DNA of 64,000 nt from Leeia speluncae. GTDB lineage: Bacteria > Pseudomonadota > Gammaproteobacteria > Burkholderiales > Leeiaceae. Of this stretch, positions 1-9,130 are shown piece by piece (position 1 is the first letter of the stretch; every line of letters starts with the position of its first letter). Position numbers and translations under genes: made by a program. Location: positions 1 through 64,000 of the forward strand of contig NZ_JAJBZT010000012.1 in the NCBI RefSeq assembly GCF_020564625.1, in the 5' to 3' direction. Below the pieces are notes generated by a model. The model was given only the letters and a program-made list of their open reading frames with translations. It made no database searches and was not told the origin of the DNA.

Positions 1-269
1 GTCAGCCCTGGAAAAAGTCCTCACTAGGTAACAGTGCCAGGAATGAGTCGCTACGCTCGGTGAGACGGTTGGGGAGAACGCTTTGGAAAAAGTGGAGTGG
101 CTACCATCGACGAAGTTTGGTTGAAACGAAAATGCACTGCTTCAAATTACTGGCTGATCGGGTCAAGTCACGAGACTTTGACAGGCAGGTTACAGAGCTT
201 CAAATCTGTGCAGCGATTTTAAATCGCTTTACTGCGTTGGGCACGCCACAGACGGTACGCATGGGATAA
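1..269 (+). CDS. IS5-family transposase, C-terminal fragment (cut by window edge)
   Basis: The reading frame is open from base 3 to the stop at 269, so the visible part is the C-terminus of a longer protein starting upstream. The stretch around GYHRRSLVETKMHCFK and the later RQVTEL and LNRFTALG segments match the C-terminal DDE region typical of IS5-family transposases of proteobacteria; the E in SLVETK would be the last acidic residue of the DDE triad. It catalyses cut-and-paste movement of its own element. The frame appears intact up to its stop, and the gene ends about 55 bp before the terminal inverted repeat, as usual. Whether the whole element is functional cannot be judged here. Confidence 0.85.
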   Translation, partial: QPWKKSSLGNSARNESLRSVRRLGRTLWKKWSGYHRRSLVETKMHCFKLLADRVKSRDFDRQVTELQICAAILNRFTALGTPQTVRMG

Positions 270-324
270 GTCCGTCTGGGGATAGGGGTAGTTCGGCTGT
301 TAATTCATTTGTGCAACAAAGCCG
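1..324 (+). mobile_element. Right end of an IS5-family (IS903-like) insertion sequence
   Basis: The segment holds the 3' part of a DDE transposase gene followed by a terminal inverted repeat. The last bases before 325, read on the minus strand, begin GGCTTTGTTGCACAAATGAA, the kind of end found on many IS5/IS903-group elements. The left half lies outside the window. The 9 bases after the end (325-333, gtattaata) would be one copy of a 9-bp target duplication if this is IS903-like; the other copy cannot be seen. Confidence 0.8.
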
Positions 325-422
325 TATTAATACGCCAACAGAAGGGTTAAAACAAATTTTAATCCCATTTCATATTTTTACCCCCGAAAATCTAAAATCA
401 ATCACTCACAATCACCATCCGC

Positions 423-454
423 AAAAGAGTCTGGAACTAAATCCAGACTCTTTT
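423..454 (+). terminator. Perfect stem-loop terminator, probably bidirectional
   Basis: A 12-bp perfect stem, AAAAGAGTCTGG paired with CCAGACTCTTTT, encloses an 8-base loop. T-runs are available on both strands, so it can stop transcripts from either direction. It lies between the IS end and the leftward amidohydrolase gene. It would end leftward transcription from 534 and could be the terminator of a gene separated from it by the IS. Confidence 0.8.
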
Positions 455-533
455 ATGAGGAACAAAATGAGCTAATTTGTACTAGCTATCAACCGAATAT
501 TGAAAGCTTGTACTTGAGCTTTGTTAAGCTCTC

Positions 534-1694
534 TCACTTTGTGGTTAGCCTATCTCTTGTAAGTGTGACAAAATACTGCGCGCCTAACCCCAGAATCTGG
601 TCATTGAAATCATAGTTCGGGTTATGCAACGGGAAGGATTTATCCCCGTTACCAATAAAACCAAAGCAACCCGGCACCAGTGTCAGGAATTGTGCAAAGT
701 CTTCTGATGCGGTAATCGGTGGCCGCTCCATAGCGACACCACCGGGCAAAAACACCTTTTCGGCAGCCGATACAGCCGCTCTGGTCATAACCGGGTCGTT
801 AATCAGCGGAATAAACTCCCGCGTATAGTTCACCGTCACCTCACAGCCATAGGCTGCTGCCGTCCCTGCAGCGATTCGACGCATTTCCTGCTCGATCAGC
901 GTACTCACTTCAGTGCGGAAACTCCTGGCATCCCCCAGTATCCTTGCCTGGCCAGGGAGCGCATTACGGATACCGTCCGAGAAAATCTCTGTCACGGATA
1001 CCACCGCAATATCCGTCGGACTGCAACGCCGGGAAACAATGGTTTGCAGATTCAGCACCGCCGCACATGCAGCTACCATCACTTCACGCCCTTCATGCGG
1101 CCGGGATGCGTGGCCACCCATGCCGGAGAAAATAATTTCAAAATTATCCTCGGCAGACATGGCCGGGCCGACGCAGGTTTCAAAGTGCCCCACAGGAATA
1201 CCCGGCCAGTTGTGCACGCCGTAAATTTCATCAATAGGGAAACGGGTCAGCAGTCCATCTGCAATCATTGCCTGCGCGCCCTTGCCCCACTCTTCTGCAG
1301 GCTGAAAAATAAGCCGTACCGTGCCATCAAAACCGCCGTCTTCTGCCAGCGTCTTGGCTGCACCCAGCAGCATAGTTGTATGGCCATCGTGACCGCAGGC
1401 ATGCATATAGCCATCGCGGGTGGATTTGTGGACATGACACCCATTCTCATGGATACGCAGTGCATCCATATCGGCCCGCAAACCAATGGATCGGCTGCCA
1501 GACCCGCACCGTAGGGTCGCCACCACTCCAGTCCCACCCACGGACTCGACCACATCCTGAATCCCGAAAGATCTTAGCTTCTCTGCCACAAAAGCAGCAG
1601 TCAGTGTTTCCTCGAAGCCAAACTCTGGATGAGCGTGCAACTGCTGTCGCCAGGTTTGCATCTCTGCCTGAAGGGTTGATGGAATCAAAGTCAT
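534..1694 (-). CDS. M20D-family amidohydrolase (hippurate hydrolase / aminoacylase type)
   Basis: The protein has 386 residues, the normal size for the M20D family, which hydrolyses N-acyl amino acids such as N-benzoyl or N-acetyl conjugates in the cytoplasm with a metal pair. The metal-binding motif MHACGHDGHTTMLLGAAK is at about residues 98-115, FQPAEEWGKGA with its Glu pair at about 130-140, the dimerisation-domain motif GGHASRPHEG in the middle, and a C-terminal SEDFAQF motif. It ends the leftward gene run 4285->534 and starts 12 bp after the ammonia-lyase stop, so the genes are probably co-transcribed. The substrate cannot be fixed from sequence. The neighbours suggest a nitrogen-scavenging pathway for acylated or carbamoylated diamino acids. 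Confidence 0.85.
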   Translation of the reverse strand: MTLIPSTLQAEMQTWRQQLHAHPEFGFEETLTAAFVAEKLRSFGIQDVVESVGGTGVVATLRCGSGSRSIGLRADMDALRIHENGCHVHKSTRDGYMHACGHDGHTTMLLGAAKTLAEDGGFDGTVRLIFQPAEEWGKGAQAMIADGLLTRFPIDEIYGVHNWPGIPVGHFETCVGPAMSAEDNFEIIFSGMGGHASRPHEGREVMVAACAAVLNLQTIVSRRCSPTDIAVVSVTEIFSDGIRNALPGQARILGDARSFRTEVSTLIEQEMRRIAAGTAAAYGCEVTVNYTREFIPLINDPVMTRAAVSAAEKVFLPGGVAMERPPITASEDFAQFLTLVPGCFGFIGNGDKSFPLHNPNYDFNDQILGLGAQYFVTLTRDRLTTK

Positions 1695-1706
1695 GATGTT
1701 TTCTCC

Positions 1707-2966
1707 TTAACGCGTGAAGGTTTGGGGCTGGGCTTGCTTTGACTGGCCGCTTTGCCACGCGGCCTGAGCTGCCAGGACATCTGCGGCAGTACGTTTCGCA
1801 CATTCGGCATACACAGCCGGTGCGGTTGCCCCTTCAGAATTAATCACCAGCACTTGGGCGTCTGGCCCCAGTCCCAAACGCTCTCGCAGAGCCGGTTGTG
1901 CCAGCACTTGCATTACCCCTGCTACGCCCGCCGCACCAGATTCTCCCGCCACCACCGGGATATCTCCCGTATCGCTGCCACTGGCCAGCCACTGCATGGC
2001 CTGTACTGCATCCTCATCATAAATGGTGATGAAATGGTCAACACACGGCGCCAGAATTTGCCAGGCCAGCGGCGAGGTTTCACCGCACGCTAACCCCGCC
2101 ATTACAGAATCTACTGACCCGGTGGCTCTGGCTGCCTTACCCGCGATGGCACTTTGCAACAGGCAATCTGCCTGCTCAGGCTCCACCACAATGAATATCG
2201 GACGCTGCGCCCCCAGAAACTCCCACAAATAGCTGGCAATACCTGCCGCCATGCCGCCTACCCCGCCTTGCAGCATCACATGGGTAAACGGAAACGGTTG
2301 GCCTGCCATTACCCCTTGCTGCGCGAGAATTTCTGCAGCGATTGTGCCGTACCCTTGCATGACATCCCGCGGGATATCCTCATACCCGTCATAAGACGTG
2401 TCGGACACCACCTCCCAGCCATGCTCTTTTGCCAAACGCGCAGCTTCCAGTACAGAATCATCGTAATTGCCGGTAATCCGGATGATGGTCGCCCCGTATG
2501 CGGCAATGGCATCTTCCCTTTCCTGGCTAACATTGGCGTGCAGCACAATCACGCAACCACAACCGACCGACTGCGCCGCCGCCGCCAATGCGCGGCCATG
2601 GTTGCCATCCGTCGCGCTGATCACAGTAAATGTGCGCATTACCTCCTGATACTTACCGGCAAACAGGGCGTCGGCCTGCCAAGCTTGGTCAGGGAAATGG
2701 AGCATGATCAATCGCACCAGAGCAATAGGAGCCCCCAGTGCCTTGAAACTGCCTAGCGCCGAACGTGCACCCTCGTCTTTTAACGATACGCCACCAATGC
2801 CCAAACGTTTGGCCAGCCCTGGTAACGGGTAAAGTGGCGTTTGCATGTGGATCAGCGGCCAGCTAGCTAGCCAGGTTTGGCTTTTTGTCGCTTCTGCTAT
2901 CGACAAAATCTGTTGCAGATGTTCAGGATATGCCGTTCTAACAGCTTGTTGATTCGTGACTAGCAT
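1707..2966 (-). CDS. dpaL: Diaminopropionate ammonia-lyase (PLP enzyme, YgeX/DpaL type)
   Basis: The 419-residue fold-type II PLP enzyme converts 2,3-diaminopropionate to pyruvate and ammonia. The PLP lysine lies in GSFKALGA, preceded by the substrate-binding segment LKDEGARSALGSFK; DGNHGRALA follows, and the phosphate-binding glycine loop is MLQGGVGGMAAG. The length fits the family. It sits between two M20 hydrolases, an arrangement that recalls the E. coli ygeW-ygeX-ygeY cluster, where the lyase is also next to an M20 peptidase. Function is assigned by motif recognition; threonine dehydratase-like activity is an alternative, but the SALGSFKALGA context favours the ammonia-lyase family. Confidence 0.85.
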   Translation of the reverse strand: MLVTNQQAVRTAYPEHLQQILSIAEATKSQTWLASWPLIHMQTPLYPLPGLAKRLGIGGVSLKDEGARSALGSFKALGAPIALVRLIMLHFPDQAWQADALFAGKYQEVMRTFTVISATDGNHGRALAAAAQSVGCGCVIVLHANVSQEREDAIAAYGATIIRITGNYDDSVLEAARLAKEHGWEVVSDTSYDGYEDIPRDVMQGYGTIAAEILAQQGVMAGQPFPFTHVMLQGGVGGMAAGIASYLWEFLGAQRPIFIVVEPEQADCLLQSAIAGKAARATGSVDSVMAGLACGETSPLAWQILAPCVDHFITIYDEDAVQAMQWLASGSDTGDIPVVAGESGAAGVAGVMQVLAQPALRERLGLGPDAQVLVINSEGATAPAVYAECAKRTAADVLAAQAAWQSGQSKQAQPQTFTR

Positions 2967-3001
2967 GATGGATGAACCTTTTCTCGTTTTCTGGGGATAA
3001 T

Positions 3002-4267
3002 TCAGGGCTGGATAAGCGCATGCGCACCCACCCGCTGGGTAACAACGCTTAGCAAGACATTGGCACCGTTGATAAGATCCTGTGCATCGGTATGCTCCCG
3101 CGGGTTATGGCTGACTCCCCCCTTGCTTGGTACAAAAATCATGGCTGACGGTGCAAGCCGGGCCATCATCTGGGCATCGTGGCCAGCACCGGAGGTCATG
3201 CGCCGGTATGTGAACCCCAGCGCCTCCGTGGTTGCTTCTATCTGGTTAGCCAAACTGTCATCAAACTTCACAGGGTTAAAGCGAACCAGCTGTTCGGTTT
3301 CAACCACCACGCCCGCCGTCTGTGCGATCTCCTGTAAAAAGGCTTTTAGGGCATGCTCTGCCGCTTGTAGCCGCAGTTCATCCGGGTCGCGTAAATCCAC
3401 CGTTAGAATGGCTTTACGAGGAATAACATTAATCAAGTTAGGCTCTAGCGTCAGGGAACCAATAGTGGCCAGTGTTCGCCCATCGCTCTCGGTCGCCAGC
3501 CTGTTCAGAAATACGTGAATACTGGCCGCAACCCAGCCAGCATCGTGACGCATGTACATGGGGGTGGTGCCTGCATGGTTGGCCTGACCGGAAATGGTGA
3601 TTTTTTGCCAGGATATCCCCTGCAGGTTTTCCACCACGCCAATCTGTAATTGTTCTGCCTCCAGAATCGGGCCTTGCTCGATATGAAGTTCCAGGTACTC
3701 GGCTGGCTGAATCTGTCCAGGCTTCACTGCACCGTCATAACCTATTCGTGCCAACTCATCCCCTAGCCGGCTACCGTCCGTACCTTTGGTCGCCAGCGCA
3801 TCCTCTACCGACAACCCGCCAGCATAGACCAGTGAGCCCATCATGTCCGGCTGGTAGCGGACGCCTTCCTCATTGGTAAATGCCACAACGGCAATCGGTC
3901 TTTCAGGCAAGCAGCCTGCATCGCGGTAAGCCTTGATAACGGCTAGCCCGGCCACCACACCATAACAGCCATCCAGCGCACCTGCGTGGCGTACTGTGTC
4001 TATATGAGAGCCCATCATTAATGGTTCATTAATACTGCCTGATGCTATAGGGAGTAGACCAATCACATTACCGATCTGGTCAATTCGAACCACCAACCCC
4101 AAAGCCTGCATCCATTGACACAGTAAGTCCCGACCAGCCTTATCTGCATTGGTCAGTGCAATACGGGTCCGCCCTCCTTCTGAAAGGTCATCACCAACCT
4201 GACCTAATTCAGCCAGTCGATTGAGTAAGTAGTCTGCATCCAGCACTACATCTGTCGTGATATTCAT
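3002..4267 (-). CDS. M20-family N-carbamoyl-L-amino-acid hydrolase / allantoate amidohydrolase
   Basis: This is a Zn-dependent M20C-type hydrolase, cytoplasmic and usually dimeric, that removes a carbamoyl or ureido group from an amino acid. Visible motifs are MGSHIDTVRHAGALDG (metal His and Asp), FTNEEGVRY, LELHIEQGPILE, the dimer-interface motif NHAGTTPM, SGAGHDAQMMA, and SHNPREH near the C-terminus. The start is taken at 4267 because AGAGG lies 6-7 bases before that ATG; the upstream ATG at 4285 adds six residues and has no good ribosome site. It is probably the first gene of the leftward operon and is divergent from an Lrp regulator that likely controls it. Confidence 0.85.
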   Translation of the reverse strand: MNITTDVVLDADYLLNRLAELGQVGDDLSEGGRTRIALTNADKAGRDLLCQWMQALGLVVRIDQIGNVIGLLPIASGSINEPLMMGSHIDTVRHAGALDGCYGVVAGLAVIKAYRDAGCLPERPIAVVAFTNEEGVRYQPDMMGSLVYAGGLSVEDALATKGTDGSRLGDELARIGYDGAVKPGQIQPAEYLELHIEQGPILEAEQLQIGVVENLQGISWQKITISGQANHAGTTPMYMRHDAGWVAASIHVFLNRLATESDGRTLATIGSLTLEPNLINVIPRKAILTVDLRDPDELRLQAAEHALKAFLQEIAQTAGVVVETEQLVRFNPVKFDDSLANQIEATTEALGFTYRRMTSGAGHDAQMMARLAPSAMIFVPSKGGVSHNPREHTDAQDLINGANVLLSVVTQRVGAHALIQP

Positions 4268-4401
4268 TGTGTACCTCTGTGACATGAAATTACAGATCCT
4301 TCAGCCTCTGCTGTGTTGCTGAAATAATATCGCGTGGTATGCTGTTATTTATTGCTTAATTTGATAGTCAAACGGTAAAAATTTCCGTTTTAGGTACCTT
4401 A

Positions 4402-4875
4402 ATGGACAAGAGGCTTCAGATGGATGATTTTGATCGCAAACTGCTAGGCATCGTGCAGAAAGACGCTCTCGTTCCCCAGAACGAACTGGGCGAGGCTGTA
4501 CATCTGTCTACCACCGCGGTAAATCGCCGGCTCAAGAAAATGAGCCAGGAAAAAATTATCGACAAAATTGCCGCAGTGGTGAACCCGGAGTCTCTGGGCT
4601 ACAACCTGACCATCATTGTCGAAGTAGAAGCACAAAGCGAGCAGATCAACCTGCTGGACGCCATGAAAAAAAGCTTCCTGAAATGCCCTCAAGTGCAGCA
4701 ATGCTACTACGTCACCGGCGAGTGTGACTTTGTACTGATTATGTTGGTCAGAAACATGGATGAGTACACCAACCTGACCCGTGCGCTATTTTTTGAGAAC
4801 AATAACGTCAAGAAATTCAAAACGCTGGTGGCCATGAACCGCGTCAAGGTGACACTGGATGTCCCGGTAGATTAA
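4402..4875 (+). CDS. Lrp/AsnC-family transcriptional regulator
   Basis: The 157-residue protein has the standard layout: an N-terminal winged helix-turn-helix (about residues 8-55, including LVPQNELGEAVHLSTTAVNRR as the helix-turn-helix) and a C-terminal RAM/AsnC ligand-binding domain (about 70-150, with the VTGECDFVLIM strand). Proteins of this family sense amino acids and regulate adjacent metabolic genes. It is transcribed away from the M20/DpaL/M20D operon across a 134-bp gap, so it is the obvious candidate regulator of that operon. An alternative start is the ATG at 4420. Confidence 0.9.
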   Translation: MDKRLQMDDFDRKLLGIVQKDALVPQNELGEAVHLSTTAVNRRLKKMSQEKIIDKIAAVVNPESLGYNLTIIVEVEAQSEQINLLDAMKKSFLKCPQVQQCYYVTGECDFVLIMLVRNMDEYTNLTRALFFENNNVKKFKTLVAMNRVKVTLDVPVD

Positions 4876-5108
4876 TACATGCCTAGATGCACGAAGACGA
4901 CTCGTCAGAATACCCTGACCATGGGCGCTAACCCAAGATATATCAGCTTGGCAGGGCAATACCCAGTCTCCTGTGCAGCAAAGAAAGGTACTACTAGGCC
5001 ATAAGACATCTACATTAATAGGCGTTTTGGTAGTTTGCTCTTGTCAAAAACTACATTGCTACAGCAATTGGACTGTAATTTAATCTTTGGGTGAGCCAAT
5101 GCTTAAAG

Positions 5109-6032
5109 TTAATCAATTGCTCGCAAAATCTGTTCTTTTATCCACTTGTGCCCAAGATTTGTCGCATACTTAGCCGACGAGTGTATTTTTAAAATATTGT
5201 TGGGTGTTTTGAAAGGTGGGGTTAACAGTTTTACAGATGCCGCTGCTTGTAGCGTTGTAGCAACCCTCTTCGGAAGGGTTATAAGTAAATCAGTGCTTCC
5301 AACAATAAACGGAGCTGCCATTAAGCTTGGAAGTTGTACAGACACCTCTCGGCGATGTCCTAGTTTTTCTAAGGTACGATCAATGACGCCCTTGGGTTCA
5401 TTCCATGGAGTCACAACAATATGACGGGCGTCGAGATATTGTTCGAGTGTTATGTCCGCATGTATCGTTGGATGATCTTTACGTACCACAACGACATATT
5501 CATCAACAAAACAATCGATGGTATCAATTCCACTAGCAATCGAGCCCAATTCATCATCCAAACCAAGGGCAAAATCTATTTCTCCGGTCTTCAATTCTGC
5601 CTGAGAATCCCTTCCATTTGAGTAAATAACTTTTGTACGTAATCCTGGCGCCACTTGCTGTAAATGAGCAATAAGCATCGGTAACAACGCAAATGCAGTG
5701 TAGTCAGTTGCCGCAAAAACGAATGATTTGGTACTAGTTAACGGATCAAAACCTGTTTTTGTAGAAAGGCACCCAGATAATGCAGATAAAGCTTCTGCTA
5801 CAACTGGAGCAATTTGTTCAGCCCTTATAGTTGGCTGCATCCGATTGCCGTACCGCATAAACAAAGGGTCCGATAACGCATCACGCAATCGAGTCAGTGC
5901 ATGACTAAAGGCAGAAGGGCTGATAGAAAGCTCATCGGCTGCCCCCACAACACTTTCATGTCGATATAGCGAATCGAAAACTAAAAGCAGATTCAGATCA
6001 ATCCGGCCAAGGTCATGATGCATATCGTTCAT
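5109..6032 (-). CDS. LysR-family transcriptional regulator
   Basis: This is a 307-residue LysR-type regulator. The N-terminal HTH (about residues 13-70) contains NLLLVFDSLYRHESVVGAA and SISPSAFSHALTRLRDALSD, followed by an effector-binding domain with the common AATDYTAFALLP strand at about 105-120. It faces away from the cystathionine beta-lyase-like gene, and the gap between them probably carries both promoters, the usual LysR arrangement. The effector is unknown; a sulfur amino acid or a substrate of the following exporter is a reasonable guess. Confidence 0.9.
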   Translation of the reverse strand: MNDMHHDLGRIDLNLLLVFDSLYRHESVVGAADELSISPSAFSHALTRLRDALSDPLFMRYGNRMQPTIRAEQIAPVVAEALSALSGCLSTKTGFDPLTSTKSFVFAATDYTAFALLPMLIAHLQQVAPGLRTKVIYSNGRDSQAELKTGEIDFALGLDDELGSIASGIDTIDCFVDEYVVVVRKDHPTIHADITLEQYLDARHIVVTPWNEPKGVIDRTLEKLGHRREVSVQLPSLMAAPFIVGSTDLLITLPKRVATTLQAAASVKLLTPPFKTPNNILKIHSSAKYATNLGHKWIKEQILRAID

Positions 6033-6213
6033 TCAGGAGTGAAAAAAATGCAGCATATACATTTAACAACATGATTAAAATGATTTCTATCTAATCGGGT
6101 TTGCTTGGTTTGTGATTAGTCACATAGCTAAAACAAAACTTGTAGTAGCTCTAGATATGCAGGAGTCTAATTCCGATATCAAGGCCATGACCCCCTTCAA
6201 GGAGCATGATGAA

Positions 6214-7404
6214 ATGACTCATCCAATGAAACAATTTGGCATTGGTACCAGACTTACCCAGATGGGAAGAAATCCAGATGATCAGTGTGGTTTCGTCAAT
6301 GGGCCAATATATCGGGGCTCTACCGTCTTGTATAAATCGGTTGAAGATTTGGAAAACCGAAATGCACGCTTTCATTATGGAACACATGGCACCCCAACTA
6401 TCGAAAATCTGGAATCTGCTTGGACTGAGCTGACAGGTGCTGCAGGTACCGTCCTTTCACCTTCTGGATTAGGTGCAGTAGCTCTGGCACTAATGACTAC
6501 CTTAAAAAGTGGAGATCATTTATTAATGCCAGATAGTGTGTATCGGCCTACCAGGTCATTTTGTGCCAACTTCTTAGCTAAATTTGGCGTAGAAGTCTCT
6601 TATTACGATCCTATGTCAGCAGAAAGCATTCAGAAACTCTTCAAATCGAATACAACCACCCTATTCTTAGAATTGCCTGGTTCTCAGACCTTTGAAATTC
6701 AAGATATCCCTAAACTATCCAGCCATGCAAAACATTTCGGCATAAAAACTATTATTGATAATACATGGGCAACGCCGTTATTTTTCCAAGCCCATTCACA
6801 TGGTTGCGATCTCTCTGTAGAAGCAGGAACTAAGTATCTGGGAGGGCATTCGGATTTACTACTGGGTCTTGTCAGTGCTAACCAGGAGACATGGCCAATG
6901 TTGAGGCAAATGTACGATAGTATCGCCATGTTGCCAGGTCCTGAAGATTGCTTTCTTGCGCTACGAGGATTGCGAACAATGCAGCTTCGCGTAAAGGAGT
7001 CAGAACAACGTGGGCTAGAGGTTGCGCACTGGCTTCAAGAGCAACCAGAAGTCATGACGGTTTTACATCCTGCATTCTCATCGTGCCCAGGCCATGAAAT
7101 CTGGAAGCGCGACTTTAAAGGATCCACCGGTCTTTTCTCTATTATTCTAAAACCTCAATTTACAAAGCCGGCCCTAGCGGCCATGCTTGATCAGCTTTCA
7201 TTATTTGGCATGGGATTTTCTTGGGGCGGTTTTGAAAGCCTTTTGATTCCTTTTGACTGTCAAAATTATAGAACAGCTACAACATGGAGCCCAGGAGGGC
7301 TTGCTTTAAGACTACAAATTGGTCTCGAAGACATGACGGATATCAAAAATGATCTTAGAGAAGGTTTTGATCGCCTAGTAAAAGTACAGAGCAATCTTGG
7401 ATAA
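6214..7404 (+). CDS. metC: Cystathionine beta-lyase-like PLP enzyme (Cys/Met metabolism family)
   Basis: The protein has 396 residues in the Cys/Met-metabolism PLP family (fold type I), which cleaves cystathionine to homocysteine, pyruvate and ammonia or acts on related thioethers. Visible are NGPIYRGSTVLY near the N-terminus, the FHYGTHGTPT substrate-site region, IIDNTWATPLFF, and the PLP lysine in EAGTKYLGGHSD. The start is set at 6214 because AAGGAG at 6199-6204 lies nine bases before this ATG and the resulting N-terminus matches the family; a GTG frame opening at 6112 gives an unlikely 34-residue extension. It is followed 74 bp later by an exporter. MetC is the best match, but a cysteine desulfhydrase role cannot be excluded. 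Confidence 0.8.
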   Translation: MTHPMKQFGIGTRLTQMGRNPDDQCGFVNGPIYRGSTVLYKSVEDLENRNARFHYGTHGTPTIENLESAWTELTGAAGTVLSPSGLGAVALALMTTLKSGDHLLMPDSVYRPTRSFCANFLAKFGVEVSYYDPMSAESIQKLFKSNTTTLFLELPGSQTFEIQDIPKLSSHAKHFGIKTIIDNTWATPLFFQAHSHGCDLSVEAGTKYLGGHSDLLLGLVSANQETWPMLRQMYDSIAMLPGPEDCFLALRGLRTMQLRVKESEQRGLEVAHWLQEQPEVMTVLHPAFSSCPGHEIWKRDFKGSTGLFSIILKPQFTKPALAAMLDQLSLFGMGFSWGGFESLLIPFDCQNYRTATTWSPGGLALRLQIGLEDMTDIKNDLREGFDRLVKVQSNLG

Positions 7405-7478
7405 CTAAATCCCACATATCCATCTGCTTAAGATGCGAATTTCAAATTAAAATTTGATCCTGTCCCAAATGGAAACTC

Positions 7479-8681
7479 ATGCATAATTTACAAACAAATA
7501 ACGATTATACAAAGGATATTGTCCTAATTGGTTTTATTGCACTAGCTATCACTATGGGAATCGGGCGGTTTGCCTTTACTCCACTTATGCCACTGATGCT
7601 CCGTGATGGCATCATTGACCAGACAATTGGTACGGAATGGGCCGCAAGTAACTATTTTGGCTACTTGATAGGTGCATTAACTGCTTCAACTTTTAGGCAG
7701 AACCCGCCAAAGGGTCTTAAAATTGGGCTTTCAGGTGTCGCATTCACGACCTTATTGCTAGCATGGAGCCACATCTTACCTATGTGGTTTGGCGCCTTAT
7801 TAAGGGGTAGTGCCGGCATATTTAGTGCATGGGTAATGGTATGTGTCAGTGCTTGGTGCTTGCCTGTATTAGCTGCAAGAAGGTTGGCGACTTTGGGCGG
7901 CTGGATATATATGGGAGTTGGAGTAGGAATTTCATCAGTAGGCGTAATAACTTGGCTAGGAGGAAACCAGTCCGCAAATACACTTTGGCTAGAACTTGGT
8001 ACTATAGCTACTGCTGGAGTTGTGTACATCATTTACTCAATTGGACGACCAGTTTTACAAAATTCAATCCTGAGACCCACATTTACTGGTAATCATGCAC
8101 AAGAGACGGCCACAAATGTAGCCACCACTAGTCGTGGGTTGATTATTAGCTATGCAATCTCTGGGTTCGGCTACATCATACCGGCCACGTTTCTTCCTGT
8201 AATGGCTAAAAATCTGATATCCGACCCACTTATTTTTGGTATGGTCTGGCCCATTTTTGGAGCCGCCGCCGCCCTATCTGTTGCTTTTGTAGTTGCCGGG
8301 GTAAAACAATTGCCAAAAATGAGAATTTGGGCTGTAGCTCAAGCTCTTATGGCAATCGGAACTTTGTTGCCATTGCTGCATACTTCTCTAGGCGTGTTAG
8401 CCGTTTCGGCATTTTTAGTTGGTGGGACATTTATGGTAGCAACAACTATTGGCTTGCAAATAGGCCGTGAAATGATGCCAAAAAATCCAACATCATTACT
8501 TGCAAAAATGACCGCAGGGTTTGCTGCAGGCCAGATTACAGGCCCCGTATTTGTTCGAATGATCAGCAACTATCAGATTGCGGGGCAAAATGGAATAAGT
8601 ATCGCAAGTCTCTTGGCAACAGTAGCACTTATCATTACTGCAATTTGGTTATGGCAAAATGATAAGACATCAGGGATTTAG
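7479..8681 (+). CDS. YbfB/YjiJ-family MFS transporter
   Basis: The 400-residue, very hydrophobic protein has the twelve-segment pattern of the major facilitator superfamily. The N-terminal helix segment ITMGIGRFAFTPLMPLML is characteristic of the YbfB/YjiJ group, whose substrates are mostly unknown. It acts in the inner membrane and probably exports a small metabolite. It follows the PLP lyase on the same strand and may share its LysR-controlled promoter. A weak hairpin without a T-run (8691-8706) lies just after the stop. This is the last gene before the accessory island. Confidence 0.85.
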   Translation: MHNLQTNNDYTKDIVLIGFIALAITMGIGRFAFTPLMPLMLRDGIIDQTIGTEWAASNYFGYLIGALTASTFRQNPPKGLKIGLSGVAFTTLLLAWSHILPMWFGALLRGSAGIFSAWVMVCVSAWCLPVLAARRLATLGGWIYMGVGVGISSVGVITWLGGNQSANTLWLELGTIATAGVVYIIYSIGRPVLQNSILRPTFTGNHAQETATNVATTSRGLIISYAISGFGYIIPATFLPVMAKNLISDPLIFGMVWPIFGAAAALSVAFVVAGVKQLPKMRIWAVAQALMAIGTLLPLLHTSLGVLAVSAFLVGGTFMVATTIGLQIGREMMPKNPTSLLAKMTAGFAAGQITGPVFVRMISNYQIAGQNGISIASLLATVALIITAIWLWQNDKTSGI

Positions 8682-8820
8682 AGGTTCTGGCCATTTGAGC
8701 AAATGGTCAACTAAGGTAGCCTGACAATAATAGACACGCTAACTCTTCTTAGTAGCTAATGATACACATGCTGCTTTACTTCTGAAATTGAGTGACTCAC
8801 CGGCTACAAAGTCTGATCCG

Positions 8821-9090
8821 TCAAGTCTCGCCTGCCTTTTTAAAAAAATCTACTAGCCCTAGAAGAGGTTTATCGATCTTCACAGGCGGGATTCCAGCAC
8901 GGCGTATGGGTGTTTCCCAATACTTAGCGTCTTCTGCATCAGACTGGATCCCAAGGGCTGCAGCAATTGCCATATTGCAAAAATCCTCAACACGAATCCC
9001 CTGTTTTTCACAGTACATCGTGAGTGTTAGTTTACTGGCTCCTAGATTAGAGTCCTCTTCCGGTAACGTTAGGGATAATTGGTTATCCAT
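8821..9090 (-). CDS. Hypothetical protein, 89 residues
   Basis: I do not recognise this family. The start at 9090 is chosen because GGAGG lies seven bases upstream; an ATG at 9096 overlaps that ribosome site. The protein is soluble, with a central helical stretch (about residues 35-48, DFCNMAIAAALGI) and a C-terminal part ending LVDFFKKAGET. It lies 40 bp downstream of another small leftward gene, so the two probably form a small operon at the left edge of the island. An accessory or plasmid-derived origin is inferred from position only. Confidence 0.55.
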   Translation of the reverse strand: MDNQLSLTLPEEDSNLGASKLTLTMYCEKQGIRVEDFCNMAIAAALGIQSDAEDAKYWETPIRRAGIPPVKIDKPLLGLVDFFKKAGET

Positions 9091-9130
9091 CCTCATCCTC
9101 CAAATATTGGATTTTCACTCTGTCTGTCTG

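Noticed and set aside
913-1696. Several long plus-strand frames opposite the amidohydrolase and lyase genes
   Set aside because: They are antisense to genes with full family motifs in a GC-richer block, where long chance frames are expected, and they lack ribosome sites and family resemblance.
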